64,000 bases of DNA from Cetobacterium somerae (GTDB lineage Bacteria; Fusobacteriota; Fusobacteriia; Fusobacteriales; Fusobacteriaceae), in the NCBI RefSeq assembly GCF_022430525.1, contig NZ_CP092521.1:1-64000 (forward strand), given 5' to 3'. Of this stretch, positions 17,829-27,297 are shown piece by piece (position 1 is the first letter of the stretch; every line of letters begins with the position of its first letter). The notes beneath the pieces were generated by a model. The model was not told where the DNA came from, did no database searches, and worked only from the letters and a program-made list of their open reading frames with translations. A program made the position numbers and the translations under genes.

Positions 17829-17941
17829 AATTTTATTCGTATATTTTAACATTAAATCTCAAGTTTGTTAATACTTTGAGATTTAATGTGAAGAAAAAAT
17901 TCATTTTTTTAATATTTATAAAAGTTAATACGAACAAAATT
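17829..17941. repeat. Nested inverted-repeat element in the rlmF-symporter gap
   Basis: The 290-bp gap between rlmF and the symporter contains two nested inverted repeats. The inner one has perfect 14-bp arms (17849-17862 and 17876-17889, ACATTAAATCTCAA and its complement) around a 13-base loop. The outer one has 14-bp arms with one mismatch (17829-17842 and 17928-17941, containing TTCGTAT/ATACGAA). It may be a small non-autonomous element or a regulatory structure. No gene is seen in the gap. Confidence 0.55.
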
Positions 17942-18092
17942 TTAATGAAAAATATATTATAGATACTTAAAATATAAGTAATTTTATAATAAATATCGAA
18001 CAAAAAAATTAAAATATTGTTATCTACAAAGGGTTTTGTAATAATGATAAACTGTATGAAATAAAGAAAAAAGTAACAAGGGAGAATTTTTT

Positions 18093-19457
18093 ATGAATTT
18101 TATAACAAAATTAATTGATTTTATTAATGGGATAATCTGGAGCAACAATATACTGGTGGCTCTTTTAATCGGAACAGCTATTTACTTTACTCTAAAAACA
18201 AACTTTATGCAATTTAGACTTTTCAAGCATATGTTAAAATCTGTTTGGAATAAAGAGGATGAGGGAAAAGGAGTAAGCTCTTTTGAAAGTTTTTGCTTAG
18301 GAACTGCATGTAGAATTGGTGCAGGAAATATAGCTGGTGTTGTAGCTGCTATCTCTGTTGGTGGACCTGGTTCTATATTCTGGATGTGGCTTGTTGCACT
18401 TTTAGGATGCTCAACATCGTTTATCGAATCTACACTTTCTGTAATTTATAGAAAAAAAGATCCAAATGGAGAGTTTGAAGGTGGAACTCCTTGGATATTA
18501 GAGAAAAAACTTAACAAAAGATGGATTGGCGTATTTTATGCAATAGCTTCAATAATTTGCTATATCGGAGCAATACAGGTTATGTCTAACTCAGTGACAG
18601 AATCTTTTGAAAGTGCTTTTCATATCAACAAATTTGCTCTTGCAGGATTCCTTGCTGTAGCAGTTGCTTTAACTATATTTGGAAAACGTAATAAAATAAT
18701 AAATGTTTTAAACAAGATAGTTCCTTTTATGGCTTTACTGTATATAGGAGTTGTACTTATAGTTATATTAAAAAATGCAACTTTAGTACCTCTTGTAATA
18801 AAAAATATTTTCTATCAAGCTTTTGGTGGAGAGCAAATTATAGGTGGAGCTCTTGGTGGAATAATTATGCAGGGAGTTAAAAGAGGTTTATTCTCTAATG
18901 AGGCTGGAACTGGAAATTCAAACTATGCTGCTGCAATAGCTGATGTTAAACATCCTGCAAAGCAAGGTTTAGTTCAAGCATTTGGAGTTTTCGTAGATAC
19001 AATTGTAATTTGTACTGCAACAGCATTAGTTGTACTTTTAGCTGGAGACCAAGGAGATTTAACTGGGATGGTATTATTCCAAGAATCACTAAAAAGTCAT
19101 ATAGGTTGGATTGGAATTCCATTTACATCGATAACAATATTCCTTTTCTCTTTTAGTACAATACTTGGAGTGACATTTTTCGGAAGAAACGCTTTAAGTT
19201 TTATCAGTAAAAACTCTATTTTAAATATCGGTTATAAAATCCTTATAATTCTTATGGTATTTCAAGGAGGAATTCAGGAAAATCAAACAGTTTGGGCACT
19301 AGCTGATTTGGGATTAGGGCTAATGGCAATCATTAACATTGGATGTATTCTTCCAATTTCAAAAGATGCTATCGATTCTTTAAGAGATTATGAAGAGAAT
19401 TTTTTAAATCAAGGAAAGCAAAAAAATATTTCAGAAAATTTAGCTGAGGAAAAATAA
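18093..19457 (+). CDS. Sodium:alanine/glycine symporter, AGCS family
   Basis: A 454-residue membrane protein with about eleven hydrophobic segments. AGCS signatures are TLKTNFMQFRLFKHML near the N-terminus, the GAGNIAGVVAAI motif, and EAGTGNSNYAAAIA. These transporters bring in alanine or glycine with sodium. The start has a good AAGGGAG site. The gene is alone, preceded by the nested inverted repeat and followed by a terminator. Which amino acid it carries cannot be read from the sequence. Confidence 0.92.
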   Translation: MNFITKLIDFINGIIWSNNILVALLIGTAIYFTLKTNFMQFRLFKHMLKSVWNKEDEGKGVSSFESFCLGTACRIGAGNIAGVVAAISVGGPGSIFWMWLVALLGCSTSFIESTLSVIYRKKDPNGEFEGGTPWILEKKLNKRWIGVFYAIASIICYIGAIQVMSNSVTESFESAFHINKFALAGFLAVAVALTIFGKRNKIINVLNKIVPFMALLYIGVVLIVILKNATLVPLVIKNIFYQAFGGEQIIGGALGGIIMQGVKRGLFSNEAGTGNSNYAAAIADVKHPAKQGLVQAFGVFVDTIVICTATALVVLLAGDQGDLTGMVLFQESLKSHIGWIGIPFTSITIFLFSFSTILGVTFFGRNALSFISKNSILNIGYKILIILMVFQGGIQENQTVWALADLGLGLMAIINIGCILPISKDAIDSLRDYEENFLNQGKQKNISENLAEEK

Positions 19458-19473
19458 AAAATTAATATTTCAA

Positions 19474-19501
19474 AAAAGAGACTGAATCAACAGTCTCTTT
19501 T
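19474..19501. terminator. Bidirectional terminator
   Basis: An 11-bp stem, AAAAGAGACTG with CAGTCTCTTTT, with a 6-base loop, between the symporter and the converging M81 peptidase gene. Confidence 0.8.
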
Positions 19502-19521
19502 GTTTTTATTTTCATTTATTC

Positions 19522-21000
19522 TTAATTTTTTACAGATACTTTATATTCAAAATTTTTATCAAGAGGAAATATTGGTCTTTTAACTTTTTCATATTTTATG
19601 TTTAAAATATCCTCATTAGTACTTCCTGTTGTTAAAGCCATGATAGTTCTTTTAGAAAGAAGTTTATGGTGCTCAGTTAAATATCCCAATTTACAAACAA
19701 TAATATTACGATTTTTAGGATCTAATCCTAAATCTTCATACATTTCAGGAGTCACATACCCTACATGTTTCTCTGCTAAAATTACATCTACATTATTTAC
19801 TCTTAAGACTGCTAAATCACTTTCATATGTTCCCCATTTTTCTAAATAATTAATAACCTCTCCTTTTAAAGTTAAAGGTTTTGTAGTTTTAGTATCAAAC
19901 TTTGCTCCTGCAACAACCTCTATAGTTTGTCCAATTTTTCCTTTACAAAATAGCGTTGCTTCAGGATCATAAATTCCTCCGTAAATAACTGGAGTAGATA
20001 CATCTTTCGTTTTAGAATTTTCTAAAATTATTTTTAAAAATCCTGTACAATCTGATGATGAACCTGCAGTAGGATTGTCTCCAGAGTCTGATAAATATAT
20101 TGGAAATTTATTTTCCTCTAAAGCTTTTAAGGCAACCTCATAAGCTTTTTCAGGCTGATAAGTTTCTGTATGAAAAGAAAACTCGTCTCTTCTATCAAAA
20201 AACTCTTGTCCTATCTCTTTTGAAATTGTATTTGCTAAATTTTCATCATCTGCTACAACATAGATTCCAACAGCAGCATCTTCACTATCTGCCCAAGGAT
20301 ATCCCATAAGAATAGAAACTCCTAAAACTCCCTGCTTTTTTTCATATTCTCTACATCTATTTATAAAATAAACCATAGGTTCAGTTGAAGTTTCTGACTG
20401 TTCTCCAGCTATTAGCATTGGAACGCTTGCCCAAGATTTTTTAGGAATTTTATTCTCTTTAAAAATATACATTAATATCTCTGCTGCATGCTCTCCAGTT
20501 TCAAAACAATCAGTGTGTGGAGCACATTTATATCCAACATATGCATCAGCGTATTTGTGCATTTTATCAGTCATAGTTGTATGCATATCAAGGGCAACTA
20601 CAATTGGGATATCTTTAAAATGCTTTCTAAGTTCCTCTAAAAGATCACCTTCTGCCTCTCCCAATCCAACTACTCTCATAGAACCGTGAAGAGCTAAGTT
20701 GATTCCATCTAGTTTTTTTATTTTGTCTGCTTCTAAAGCTCTCTCAATAAATTCTTTTTTTAATCTACTATAAAGTTCGTAGCTTACCTCCCCATTTGGA
20801 ACTGCTCTTGCACTAAGCGTTGGAACAACATCATATCCATTTTCTTTTAAAGTATCAACTATACCTCTTAATGCATTATTTTTTGTTTCAAAAACTAATG
20901 AATCCTCTCCATATCTTATAGAGAAATCCTTTTCATCTGTGATAATCGGATTAAAAGAATTTGATTCATGATGCATAGATCCTACTAAAACTCTTTTCAT
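19522..21000 (-). CDS. M81-family (MlrC-type) metallopeptidase
   Basis: A 492-residue protein of the microcystinase-C/M81 family. It has the N-terminal GSMHHESNSFNP, the metal-ligand region VALDMHTTMTDKM and YKCAPHTDCFETGEHAAE, and the C-terminal SDSGDNPTAGSSSD. Family members hydrolyse small or linear peptides in the cytoplasm. The ATG at 21000 (MKRVLVGS) has a GGAGAG site and fits the family; the longer frame to 21039 overlaps the ABC gene and is unlikely. It is last in the peptide-transporter operon and may digest the imported peptide. Confidence 0.88.
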   Translation of the reverse strand: MKRVLVGSMHHESNSFNPIITDEKDFSIRYGEDSLVFETKNNALRGIVDTLKENGYDVVPTLSARAVPNGEVSYELYSRLKKEFIERALEADKIKKLDGINLALHGSMRVVGLGEAEGDLLEELRKHFKDIPIVVALDMHTTMTDKMHKYADAYVGYKCAPHTDCFETGEHAAEILMYIFKENKIPKKSWASVPMLIAGEQSETSTEPMVYFINRCREYEKKQGVLGVSILMGYPWADSEDAAVGIYVVADDENLANTISKEIGQEFFDRRDEFSFHTETYQPEKAYEVALKALEENKFPIYLSDSGDNPTAGSSSDCTGFLKIILENSKTKDVSTPVIYGGIYDPEATLFCKGKIGQTIEVVAGAKFDTKTTKPLTLKGEVINYLEKWGTYESDLAVLRVNNVDVILAEKHVGYVTPEMYEDLGLDPKNRNIIVCKLGYLTEHHKLLSKRTIMALTTGSTNEDILNIKYEKVKRPIFPLDKNFEYKVSVKN

Positions 21001-21020
21001 TGTACTCTCCTTTCGTATGT

Positions 21021-21998
21021 TTATTTTATCAAATGACATGCTACTTTATGTTCACTTTTTCCATCTGAACAATCTTTTAAAATTGGCATTTTCTCTTTAC
21101 ATAAATCAAAAACTTTTGGACATCTTGTAGAAAATGGACATCCAGCTGGTCTATCAATTGGACTAGGTATATCTCCTTTTAAAATAATTCTCTCTCTTTT
21201 TTTATTTGCTTCAGCTACAGGTATTGCTGATAACAAAGCTTCTGTATATGGATGTTTAGGGTTATTGTAAATATTCTTCTTATCCCCTATCTCAACTAAA
21301 TTTCCTAAATACATAACTCCCACTCTATCAGATATAAGTTCCACTACACTTAAATCATGAGATATAAAAAAATATGTCAGATTAAATCTTTCTTGCAAAT
21401 CTTTAAAAATATTTATAACTTGAGCTTGAATACTAACATCTAAAGCTGATATAGGTTCATCTGCTATAATTAAACTTGGATTTACAGAGATTGCTCTAGC
21501 TATTCCAACACGTTGCCTTTGTCCTCCACTAAACTCATGAGGAAACCTTTCTCCATGACTACTACTAAGCCCTACCATATCTAGAAGTTCCAAAGCTTTC
21601 TTTTCTCTCTCTTTCACAGAAAGTTCAGAATGAACAAGAAGAGGCTCAGAAACTAAATTTTTTATTTTCATTCTTGGATTTAAAGAACCATAAGGATCTT
21701 GAAATATAACTTGCATATCTTTTCTAAAAGGAAGCATCTCCCTTGGGTTATGTTTAGTTATATCTATTCCTTTAAATTTAATTATTCCCTCTTCAACATC
21801 TAATATTTTATTTATAACTCTTCCTAAAGTTGATTTTCCACAGCCACTTTCACCAACTATCGATAAAGTTTCTCCTTTAAAAATTTCTAAAGAGACATTG
21901 TTAACTGCGTGTACATATTTTTTCTCTTTTTTAAATCCTTTTTGAGGAACTAGGAATTTTTTACTTACTCCATTTAGTTGAACTAAAATCTCTCTCAT
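21021..21998 (-). CDS. dppF: Peptide ABC transporter ATP-binding protein (DppF/OppF type)
   Basis: A 325-residue ATPase subunit. Walker A GESGCGKST, the signature LSGGQRQRVGIARA (here EFSGGQRQRVG), Walker B LIIADEPISALD, the switch histidine ISHDL, and the C-terminal oligopeptide-transporter zinc/cysteine tail (CPFSTRCPKVFDLC...HKVACH). The start is the ATG at 21998, which overlaps the stop of the preceding ATPase gene as ATGA. It pairs with the other ATPase to drive import through the two permeases. Confidence 0.93.
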   Translation of the reverse strand: MREILVQLNGVSKKFLVPQKGFKKEKKYVHAVNNVSLEIFKGETLSIVGESGCGKSTLGRVINKILDVEEGIIKFKGIDITKHNPREMLPFRKDMQVIFQDPYGSLNPRMKIKNLVSEPLLVHSELSVKEREKKALELLDMVGLSSSHGERFPHEFSGGQRQRVGIARAISVNPSLIIADEPISALDVSIQAQVINIFKDLQERFNLTYFFISHDLSVVELISDRVGVMYLGNLVEIGDKKNIYNNPKHPYTEALLSAIPVAEANKKRERIILKGDIPSPIDRPAGCPFSTRCPKVFDLCKEKMPILKDCSDGKSEHKVACHLIK

Positions 21999-22975
21999 GA
22001 AATTCCCTCCTCTTCTAAAATCAGATGACATCTACACTTTCGACCATTTGATAGCTCTTTAAGTTTTGGTTCTACCACTGAGCATTTTTCAATTGCTACC
22101 TTACATCTTGGAGAAAATTTACAACCTTTTGGCATACTTGCTAAATCTGGAACTTTTCCCTCTATATACGGTAATGCTGTTGCTCCACTCCCAAGTTTTG
22201 GAACAGAGGCTATAAGTCCTTTTGTGTAGGGGTGCATTGGGCTATCAAATAACTCTTGCACACTAGCTTTTTCCATTATTCGTCCAGCATACATAACAAT
22301 AACATTATCACAAGTTTCTGCAATAACTCCCAGATCATGAGTTATCAAAAGTATTCCCATTTGATGTTTTTCTTTTAACTCTAATAATAATTCCATAATT
22401 TGTGCTTGAATTGTAACATCTAAAGCAGTTGTCGGTTCGTCTGCTATTAAAAGTTGAGGATTACAAGACATAGCCATTGCTATCATAACTCTTTGACACA
22501 TTCCTCCACTAAGTTGATGAGGATATCTATTTAAAACATTTTCCGGACTAGGAATTCCAACTAGTTGTAGCATTTTTAAAGCATGGTTTTCAGCCTCTTT
22601 TTTACTATACCCTAAATGAATCTTTGTACACTCCATAAGTTGGTCTTTTATTTTTAAAATTGGATTTAAAGATGACATTGGATCTTGAAATATTGTAGCT
22701 ATTTTTCCACCACGAATTTTTTTCATATCTCTATTAGAAAGATTTAAAATATCTTCACCTTGAAAAAAAATCTCTCCATTTATTAGAGCATTCTCTTCAT
22801 GAAGTCTCATAATAGACATAGAAGTTACTGATTTTCCACTCCCACTTTCTCCAACAAGACCTAGTGTTTCACCCTTCTCTATTTTAAAAGATACATCTTC
22901 AATAGCTGTTAAAATTTTTTTATCTTTTTTAAACTGTGTTTTCAAATTTTTAACTTCTAATAAGTAGTTTGTCAT
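21995..22975 (-). CDS. dppD: Peptide ABC transporter ATP-binding protein (DppD/OppD type)
   Basis: A 326-residue ATPase subunit with Walker A GESGSGKSV, signature LSGGMCQRVMIAMA, Walker B LLIADEPTTALD, switch ITHDL and the typical cysteine-containing C-terminal tail (CKFSPRCKVAIEKC). It lies 8 bp after the second permease gene and overlaps the partner ATPase gene by four bases. The two ATPases form the usual heterodimer of the peptide family. Confidence 0.93.
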   Translation of the reverse strand: MTNYLLEVKNLKTQFKKDKKILTAIEDVSFKIEKGETLGLVGESGSGKSVTSMSIMRLHEENALINGEIFFQGEDILNLSNRDMKKIRGGKIATIFQDPMSSLNPILKIKDQLMECTKIHLGYSKKEAENHALKMLQLVGIPSPENVLNRYPHQLSGGMCQRVMIAMAMSCNPQLLIADEPTTALDVTIQAQIMELLLELKEKHQMGILLITHDLGVIAETCDNVIVMYAGRIMEKASVQELFDSPMHPYTKGLIASVPKLGSGATALPYIEGKVPDLASMPKGCKFSPRCKVAIEKCSVVEPKLKELSNGRKCRCHLILEEEGIS

Positions 22976-22983
22976 AGTCTCTC

Positions 22984-23835
22984 CTAATTAAGTTTTGGGT
23001 CTAAAGTATCCCTTAAACCATCGCCAAGTAAGTTAAAAGATAATACTGTTAAGAAAATCATAAGTCCAGGATAAAAAAGCATATGAGGTGCTAGTCCAAT
23101 ATAATCTCTTCCTGTTGAAAGCATTGCTCCCCAATCTGGATTTGTAGGACTTGCTCCAAATCCTAGAAAACTTAAAGATGCAGCTGAAATTATTGCTGTA
23201 CCAATTCTCATTGTTAAAGTTACAATTAGTGCTGGAAGAGTTCCTGGTAAAATATGAACTAAAAGTATTCTAAAATCGCTAACTCCAATAGATTTACAAG
23301 CTTCTATATAAAGTTGTTTTTTCAAAGAGATAGTAGCACTTCGAACTATTCTTGTAAAAGATGGAATTCCATAGATTGCAATAGATATAATAACATTTAT
23401 AAGTCCAGGTCCTATGATAGCAACTATTCCAATAGCAAGAAGTAGTCCAGGAAAAGAGAACATTACATCACAACATCTCATAATGATACTTTCTATTTTT
23501 CCACCATAATACCCTGCTACAAGGCCTAAAATACATCCAATAAATGCTCCAATTGAAACAGCTGTTAAAGAAACTAAAAGAGATAATCTAGTTCCTGCAA
23601 CAACTCTACTGAAAAGATCTCTACCGTATTCATCGGTTCCAAACCAATGTTTTGAACTAGGCTCAGCTAATAGATTTTCATAGTCAGCGTAGTTTAAATC
23701 ATATGGAACTGGTTGAAAAATAGCTATGATAACTAAAAAAATTATAAATAAAAGTGAAATAACTGCAACTTTTCTTTTAAAAAAATTCTCTAAAAATTCC
23801 CTAAAAGGATTTTTGAAAACATCTTTCTCATCCAT
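22984..23835 (-). CDS. dppC: Peptide ABC transporter permease (DppC/OppC type)
   Basis: A 283-residue permease. It has the N-terminal OppC_N segment with the first helix (VAVISLLFIIFLVIIAIF), the YDLNYADYENLLAEPSSKHWFGTDEYGRDLFSR motif region, and the coupling motif EACKSIGVSDFRILLVHILPG that docks onto the ATPase. About six membrane segments are visible. It is 14 bp after the first permease gene. Confidence 0.93.
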   Translation of the reverse strand: MDEKDVFKNPFREFLENFFKRKVAVISLLFIIFLVIIAIFQPVPYDLNYADYENLLAEPSSKHWFGTDEYGRDLFSRVVAGTRLSLLVSLTAVSIGAFIGCILGLVAGYYGGKIESIIMRCCDVMFSFPGLLLAIGIVAIIGPGLINVIISIAIYGIPSFTRIVRSATISLKKQLYIEACKSIGVSDFRILLVHILPGTLPALIVTLTMRIGTAIISAASLSFLGFGASPTNPDWGAMLSTGRDYIGLAPHMLFYPGLMIFLTVLSFNLLGDGLRDTLDPKLN

Positions 23836-23849
23836 AATATCTCTCCTTT

Positions 23850-24770
23850 TTAATCGTATCTAATTTTTGGATTTAAAACTCCATATAAAACATCCACTAC
23901 AAGATTAACTACAATAAACTGTAAAGTAAAAATTAATAAAATTACTTGAATAACTGTATAATCTCTAAAAAGGATAGAATCAATAAGCAACCTTCCTAAG
24001 CCTGGAATTGTAAAAACTGTTTCTACCAAAACTGATCCTGCTAGTAAAAATCCAAATTGTAATCCAACTATAGTAACCACATCTATCAGAGAGTTTCTAA
24101 GAGTGTGCTTCATAATAACCCAAAATTCACTAATTCCTTTAGCTCTTGAAGTTCTGATATAAGGTTCTTTTAAAATTTCACACATAGATGATCTTGTGTA
24201 TCTTGCTATCATTGATGTTATTCCAGCTCCTAAAGTTATAGCAGGAAGAATATAACTTTTAAATGAATCCGTTCCTCCTGTAGGAAACCAACCAAGATTA
24301 ACAGAAAATACTTGAATTAACATCAATCCTAACCAAAAAAGTGGTAAAGATATTCCAGATATAGCTCCTATCATTACAACATAATCTAAAACTTTACCTC
24401 TGTTAATAGCTGAAATTATTCCGGCAACTACTCCAAATATTGTTGCCCAAATAATTGATAAAATAGCTAACATAAAAGTTGGTTTAAATCTTGGAGCTAT
24501 CATATCCTTTATAGGAAGCCCTGTCTTAATTGAGTTTCCAAGTTCTCCACTAAAAAAAGTTTTTACAAAGTTAAAATATTGTATATGAAGAGGCTTTGTA
24601 AGCCCTAAATGTTCTCTCATCAATTGAATCTCGTCAATTGTGGCATTTTGACCAGCAAGTAATCTAGCTGGATCTCCTGGAATTAAATGAATAAACATAA
24701 AAATCAAAATTGAAACTGTAAACAGTATGGGAATTGTGTTGACTAATCTTCGAAAAAAGTAACCCCTCAT
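23850..24770 (-). CDS. dppB: Peptide ABC transporter permease (DppB/OppB type)
   Basis: A 306-residue permease beginning with the typical single helix (RRLVNTIPILFTVSILIFMFIH) and the LIPGDPAR motif of DppB/OppB, then the coupling helix TSRAKGISEFWVIMKHTLRNS. It is read after the binding-protein gene, separated from it by a terminator-like hairpin that would lower its level relative to the binding protein. Confidence 0.93.
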   Translation of the reverse strand: MRGYFFRRLVNTIPILFTVSILIFMFIHLIPGDPARLLAGQNATIDEIQLMREHLGLTKPLHIQYFNFVKTFFSGELGNSIKTGLPIKDMIAPRFKPTFMLAILSIIWATIFGVVAGIISAINRGKVLDYVVMIGAISGISLPLFWLGLMLIQVFSVNLGWFPTGGTDSFKSYILPAITLGAGITSMIARYTRSSMCEILKEPYIRTSRAKGISEFWVIMKHTLRNSLIDVVTIVGLQFGFLLAGSVLVETVFTIPGLGRLLIDSILFRDYTVIQVILLIFTLQFIVVNLVVDVLYGVLNPKIRYD

Positions 24771-24801
24771 AGCACTCTCCTTTTAAAAATTTATAATAAA
24801 A

Positions 24802-24825
24802 AGGTAGTTGCAAAAACAACTACCT
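24802..24825 (-). terminator. Attenuating hairpin between the binding protein and permease genes
   Basis: A 9-bp perfect stem, AGGTAGTTG with CAACTACCT, followed by TTTTTATT on the minus strand. It sits 16 bp after the binding-protein stop. Partial termination here would give excess binding protein over the membrane complex. Confidence 0.75.
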
Positions 24826-24841
24826 ACATAATTTTATAGTT

Positions 24842-26359
24842 TTATTTAGTAGTGTCAGCTTTAGCAAAATTTATAGTTCCATCAGGCATCACGTAAACAC
24901 CTTGAGTTGTTTTTCTTTTAGCAGAAAGTAGTTGATCAGAACCTAAGAATATCCAAGGTGCATCTTCCCAAATAGTCTCTTGTAATTGTGCATAAACTTC
25001 CCCTCTTTTTTGAGGATTTACTTCTGTTGCTCCCTTTTCAAGAAGTTCATCAACTTTTGGATTGTTGTAATATGCAGTATTTGCAGAAACAGGTGGTGCA
25101 AACTTACTGTGGAATAAGTTTTTAGTAGCTCCATCTATATCAAATGATGACCAGTTTACATACCACATATTTATAGTAGCATCCTCTGGAGTTTGTACAC
25201 TATAGATTGAGTTTGAAAGAGTTCCCTCTTCCATTGGCATAACTTCAACATCTATTCCAATCTGAGCAAGTTGTTGATGAATAAACTGCATACCTTTCAT
25301 ATCTTCAGTATTATTCGATCCCCAAATAGTAGCTTTAAATCCATTTGGATACCCAGCTTCTTTCATTAACTCTTTAGCTTTATTTACATCATAGTTGTAA
25401 GGTGTTAATTTTACATGATACTCTAATGCTTCTGGAACTGGAGATGTCAAAGGAACTAAATATCCTGACTTTACAACAGCTGAGTAAGCATTTTTATTAA
25501 TTGCATGATTTATCGCTTGTCTAACTTTTTTATTTGAAAATATATCTTTATTTGTATTTAGTGTTACGTATCTTGTTATAGTTGAAAATCCTTTCATAAT
25601 CTCTACATCATCAGATTTTTCAAGTTTTTTAACCTGCTCAGTTGGCATTGGATAAATAAAATCAGCTTCTCCCGTTTGAAGCATTGCAATTCTAGATCCA
25701 TTTTCCATAACAGGTCTAAATGTAATTGTATCTACATTTGGTTTTTCTCCCCAATACTCATCGTTTCTTTTAACAACTAATTTATCTCCTTGAGTCCAAT
25801 TTACATAAGTATAAGCTCCTGTTCCTACAGGATTTGTAATAATACCTTGAGCTCCATGTTTTTCTAGAGCTGCTGGACTCACTATTTTTAATGAAGCTAT
25901 TCTATTTAGCATCGGTGCAAATGGTTGTTTAAGAATCAATTTAATTTCATACTCACCAGATATTTCAACTTTATCCACTGCAACAAAGTTTCTACGTCTT
26001 CTCAGATTATTTTTTTCATCCATAACTCTATCAAAATTATATTTTACTGCTGCTGCATTAAGTGGTGTTCCATCCTGAAAATTAATTCCTTGTCTAATTT
26101 GAATTGTATAAACTAAACCATCTTCAGATATTGTATATCCTGTTGCTAGTGTCGGTCTTAAAGTCATATCATCATTATATGTAAAAAGACCTTCATACAT
26201 TGTTGATACTGCTGTCCCAGAAAGTGTATCTGAAAGATTATGAGGATCTAAAGAGATAAAGTTAGCATTAACTGCTACAACTATATCTTTTCCTTCAGCA
26301 AAACTAAGTGATGATGCTATAAGCATTAAAATTCCAATCCGCCCTAAAGTTTTTTTCAT
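24842..26359 (-). CDS. dppA: Peptide ABC transporter substrate-binding protein (family 5)
   Basis: A 505-residue solute-binding protein of family 5 (DppA/OppA/GsiB type). Residues 1-21 are a signal peptide without a lipobox cysteine (SSLSFAEGK), so it is probably a free periplasmic protein. Family motifs are DPHNLSD near the start, the INFQDGTPLNAAAVKYNFDRV signature and the VRQAINHAINK segment. It is first in the operon and would be made in excess. The peptide or glutathione-like substrate is not known. Confidence 0.92.
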   Translation of the reverse strand: MKKTLGRIGILMLIASSLSFAEGKDIVVAVNANFISLDPHNLSDTLSGTAVSTMYEGLFTYNDDMTLRPTLATGYTISEDGLVYTIQIRQGINFQDGTPLNAAAVKYNFDRVMDEKNNLRRRRNFVAVDKVEISGEYEIKLILKQPFAPMLNRIASLKIVSPAALEKHGAQGIITNPVGTGAYTYVNWTQGDKLVVKRNDEYWGEKPNVDTITFRPVMENGSRIAMLQTGEADFIYPMPTEQVKKLEKSDDVEIMKGFSTITRYVTLNTNKDIFSNKKVRQAINHAINKNAYSAVVKSGYLVPLTSPVPEALEYHVKLTPYNYDVNKAKELMKEAGYPNGFKATIWGSNNTEDMKGMQFIHQQLAQIGIDVEVMPMEEGTLSNSIYSVQTPEDATINMWYVNWSSFDIDGATKNLFHSKFAPPVSANTAYYNNPKVDELLEKGATEVNPQKRGEVYAQLQETIWEDAPWIFLGSDQLLSAKRKTTQGVYVMPDGTINFAKADTTK

Positions 26360-26543
26360 TAATTCCCTCCCGTAAATTCAAATAATGCAATATTCTAATC
26401 AATATTAGTATGAGTATATACTTTATTTTAACCCTAAAGTCAAGAGTGAATTGAAAAATAAAATTTAAATAGTTAAAGCATTTAAAGGAAAGTACAAAAC
26501 CATTTTGAAAAATTCGTTAAATATTTATATAAAGGAGGTTTTT

Positions 26544-27143
26544 ATGAAATTGTTAAATCGTTTTTTAATTTTAGGTTCTTTAATTTTGACTTTGGCCTCT
26601 TGTTCTAATACTAATTTGAAAAGTATTCCAAAAGCTATTGAGATAAATAAAAATCAAAACTACAGTTCATCTATGGCTATTAAAAATTCTGAAACTATAA
26701 GAGATATTGGTGTTGAAAATGCAATTTTAGAAGCTTATAACTTGCAAAGAGGAATTGATCCTGTTTACTACTCCTATGTAAAAATAGATTTAAATAGTGA
26801 TTCTGTTCCTGAATATTTTGTCTACGCCTATGGTCCAATGCTAAGTGGATCTGGGGGTGGATCAGCCCTAATCCTAAATAGTAATTATAAAGAAATCTCT
26901 AGATTTACGCTAGTTCAGACTCCAATTATAATAAATAATCACAGAACAAAAAATTGGAAAGATATTATAATGAATGTATCTGGGGGTGGTGCAATACCAA
27001 ATGCTGCTATTATGAAATTTGATGGAAAAACTTATCCCTCTAATCCTTCTTTACAACCTACTTTAGGGACTCATGACTATATAGATGGAATAAAAATATT
27101 TACTGAAAATATATCTAAAAATCAAGGATTTAAAATTGAGTAA
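26544..27143 (+). CDS. Hypothetical lipoprotein
   Basis: A 199-residue protein with a lipoprotein signal peptide (MKLLNRFLILGSLILTLASC), cysteine at residue 20. The mature part has an acidic segment resembling a calcium-type loop (VKIDLNSDSVPEYFVYAYG) followed by glycine-rich turns (SGSGGGSA, VSGGGAIPN), as in FG-GAP-like or DUF4450-type surface proteins. No enzyme motif is recognised. I use the ATG at 26544 after AAAGGAGG, not the upstream in-frame ATG. It is a single-gene unit ending at a terminator. Confidence 0.7.
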   Translation: MKLLNRFLILGSLILTLASCSNTNLKSIPKAIEINKNQNYSSSMAIKNSETIRDIGVENAILEAYNLQRGIDPVYYSYVKIDLNSDSVPEYFVYAYGPMLSGSGGGSALILNSNYKEISRFTLVQTPIIINNHRTKNWKDIIMNVSGGGAIPNAAIMKFDGKTYPSNPSLQPTLGTHDYIDGIKIFTENISKNQGFKIE

Positions 27144-27254
27144 TTAATTTATAAAAATAAATTGATGTAAAAAATAAAAATTTGACACTGTTAAAATAAT
27201 ATGATGTTCTGCTCTCTTAACAAAATTTTTTATTAAAGATTAGATTTTAAAATT

Positions 27255-27287
27255 AAGAAAGAGACTGCTGTAGTAGTCTCTTTTCTT
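27255..27287. terminator. Bidirectional terminator
   Basis: A 12-bp stem, AAGAAAGAGACT with AGTCTCTTTTCTT (one bulged T), between the lipoprotein gene and the converging methyltransferase gene. Confidence 0.75.
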
Positions 27288-27297
27288 ATCTATGTCA

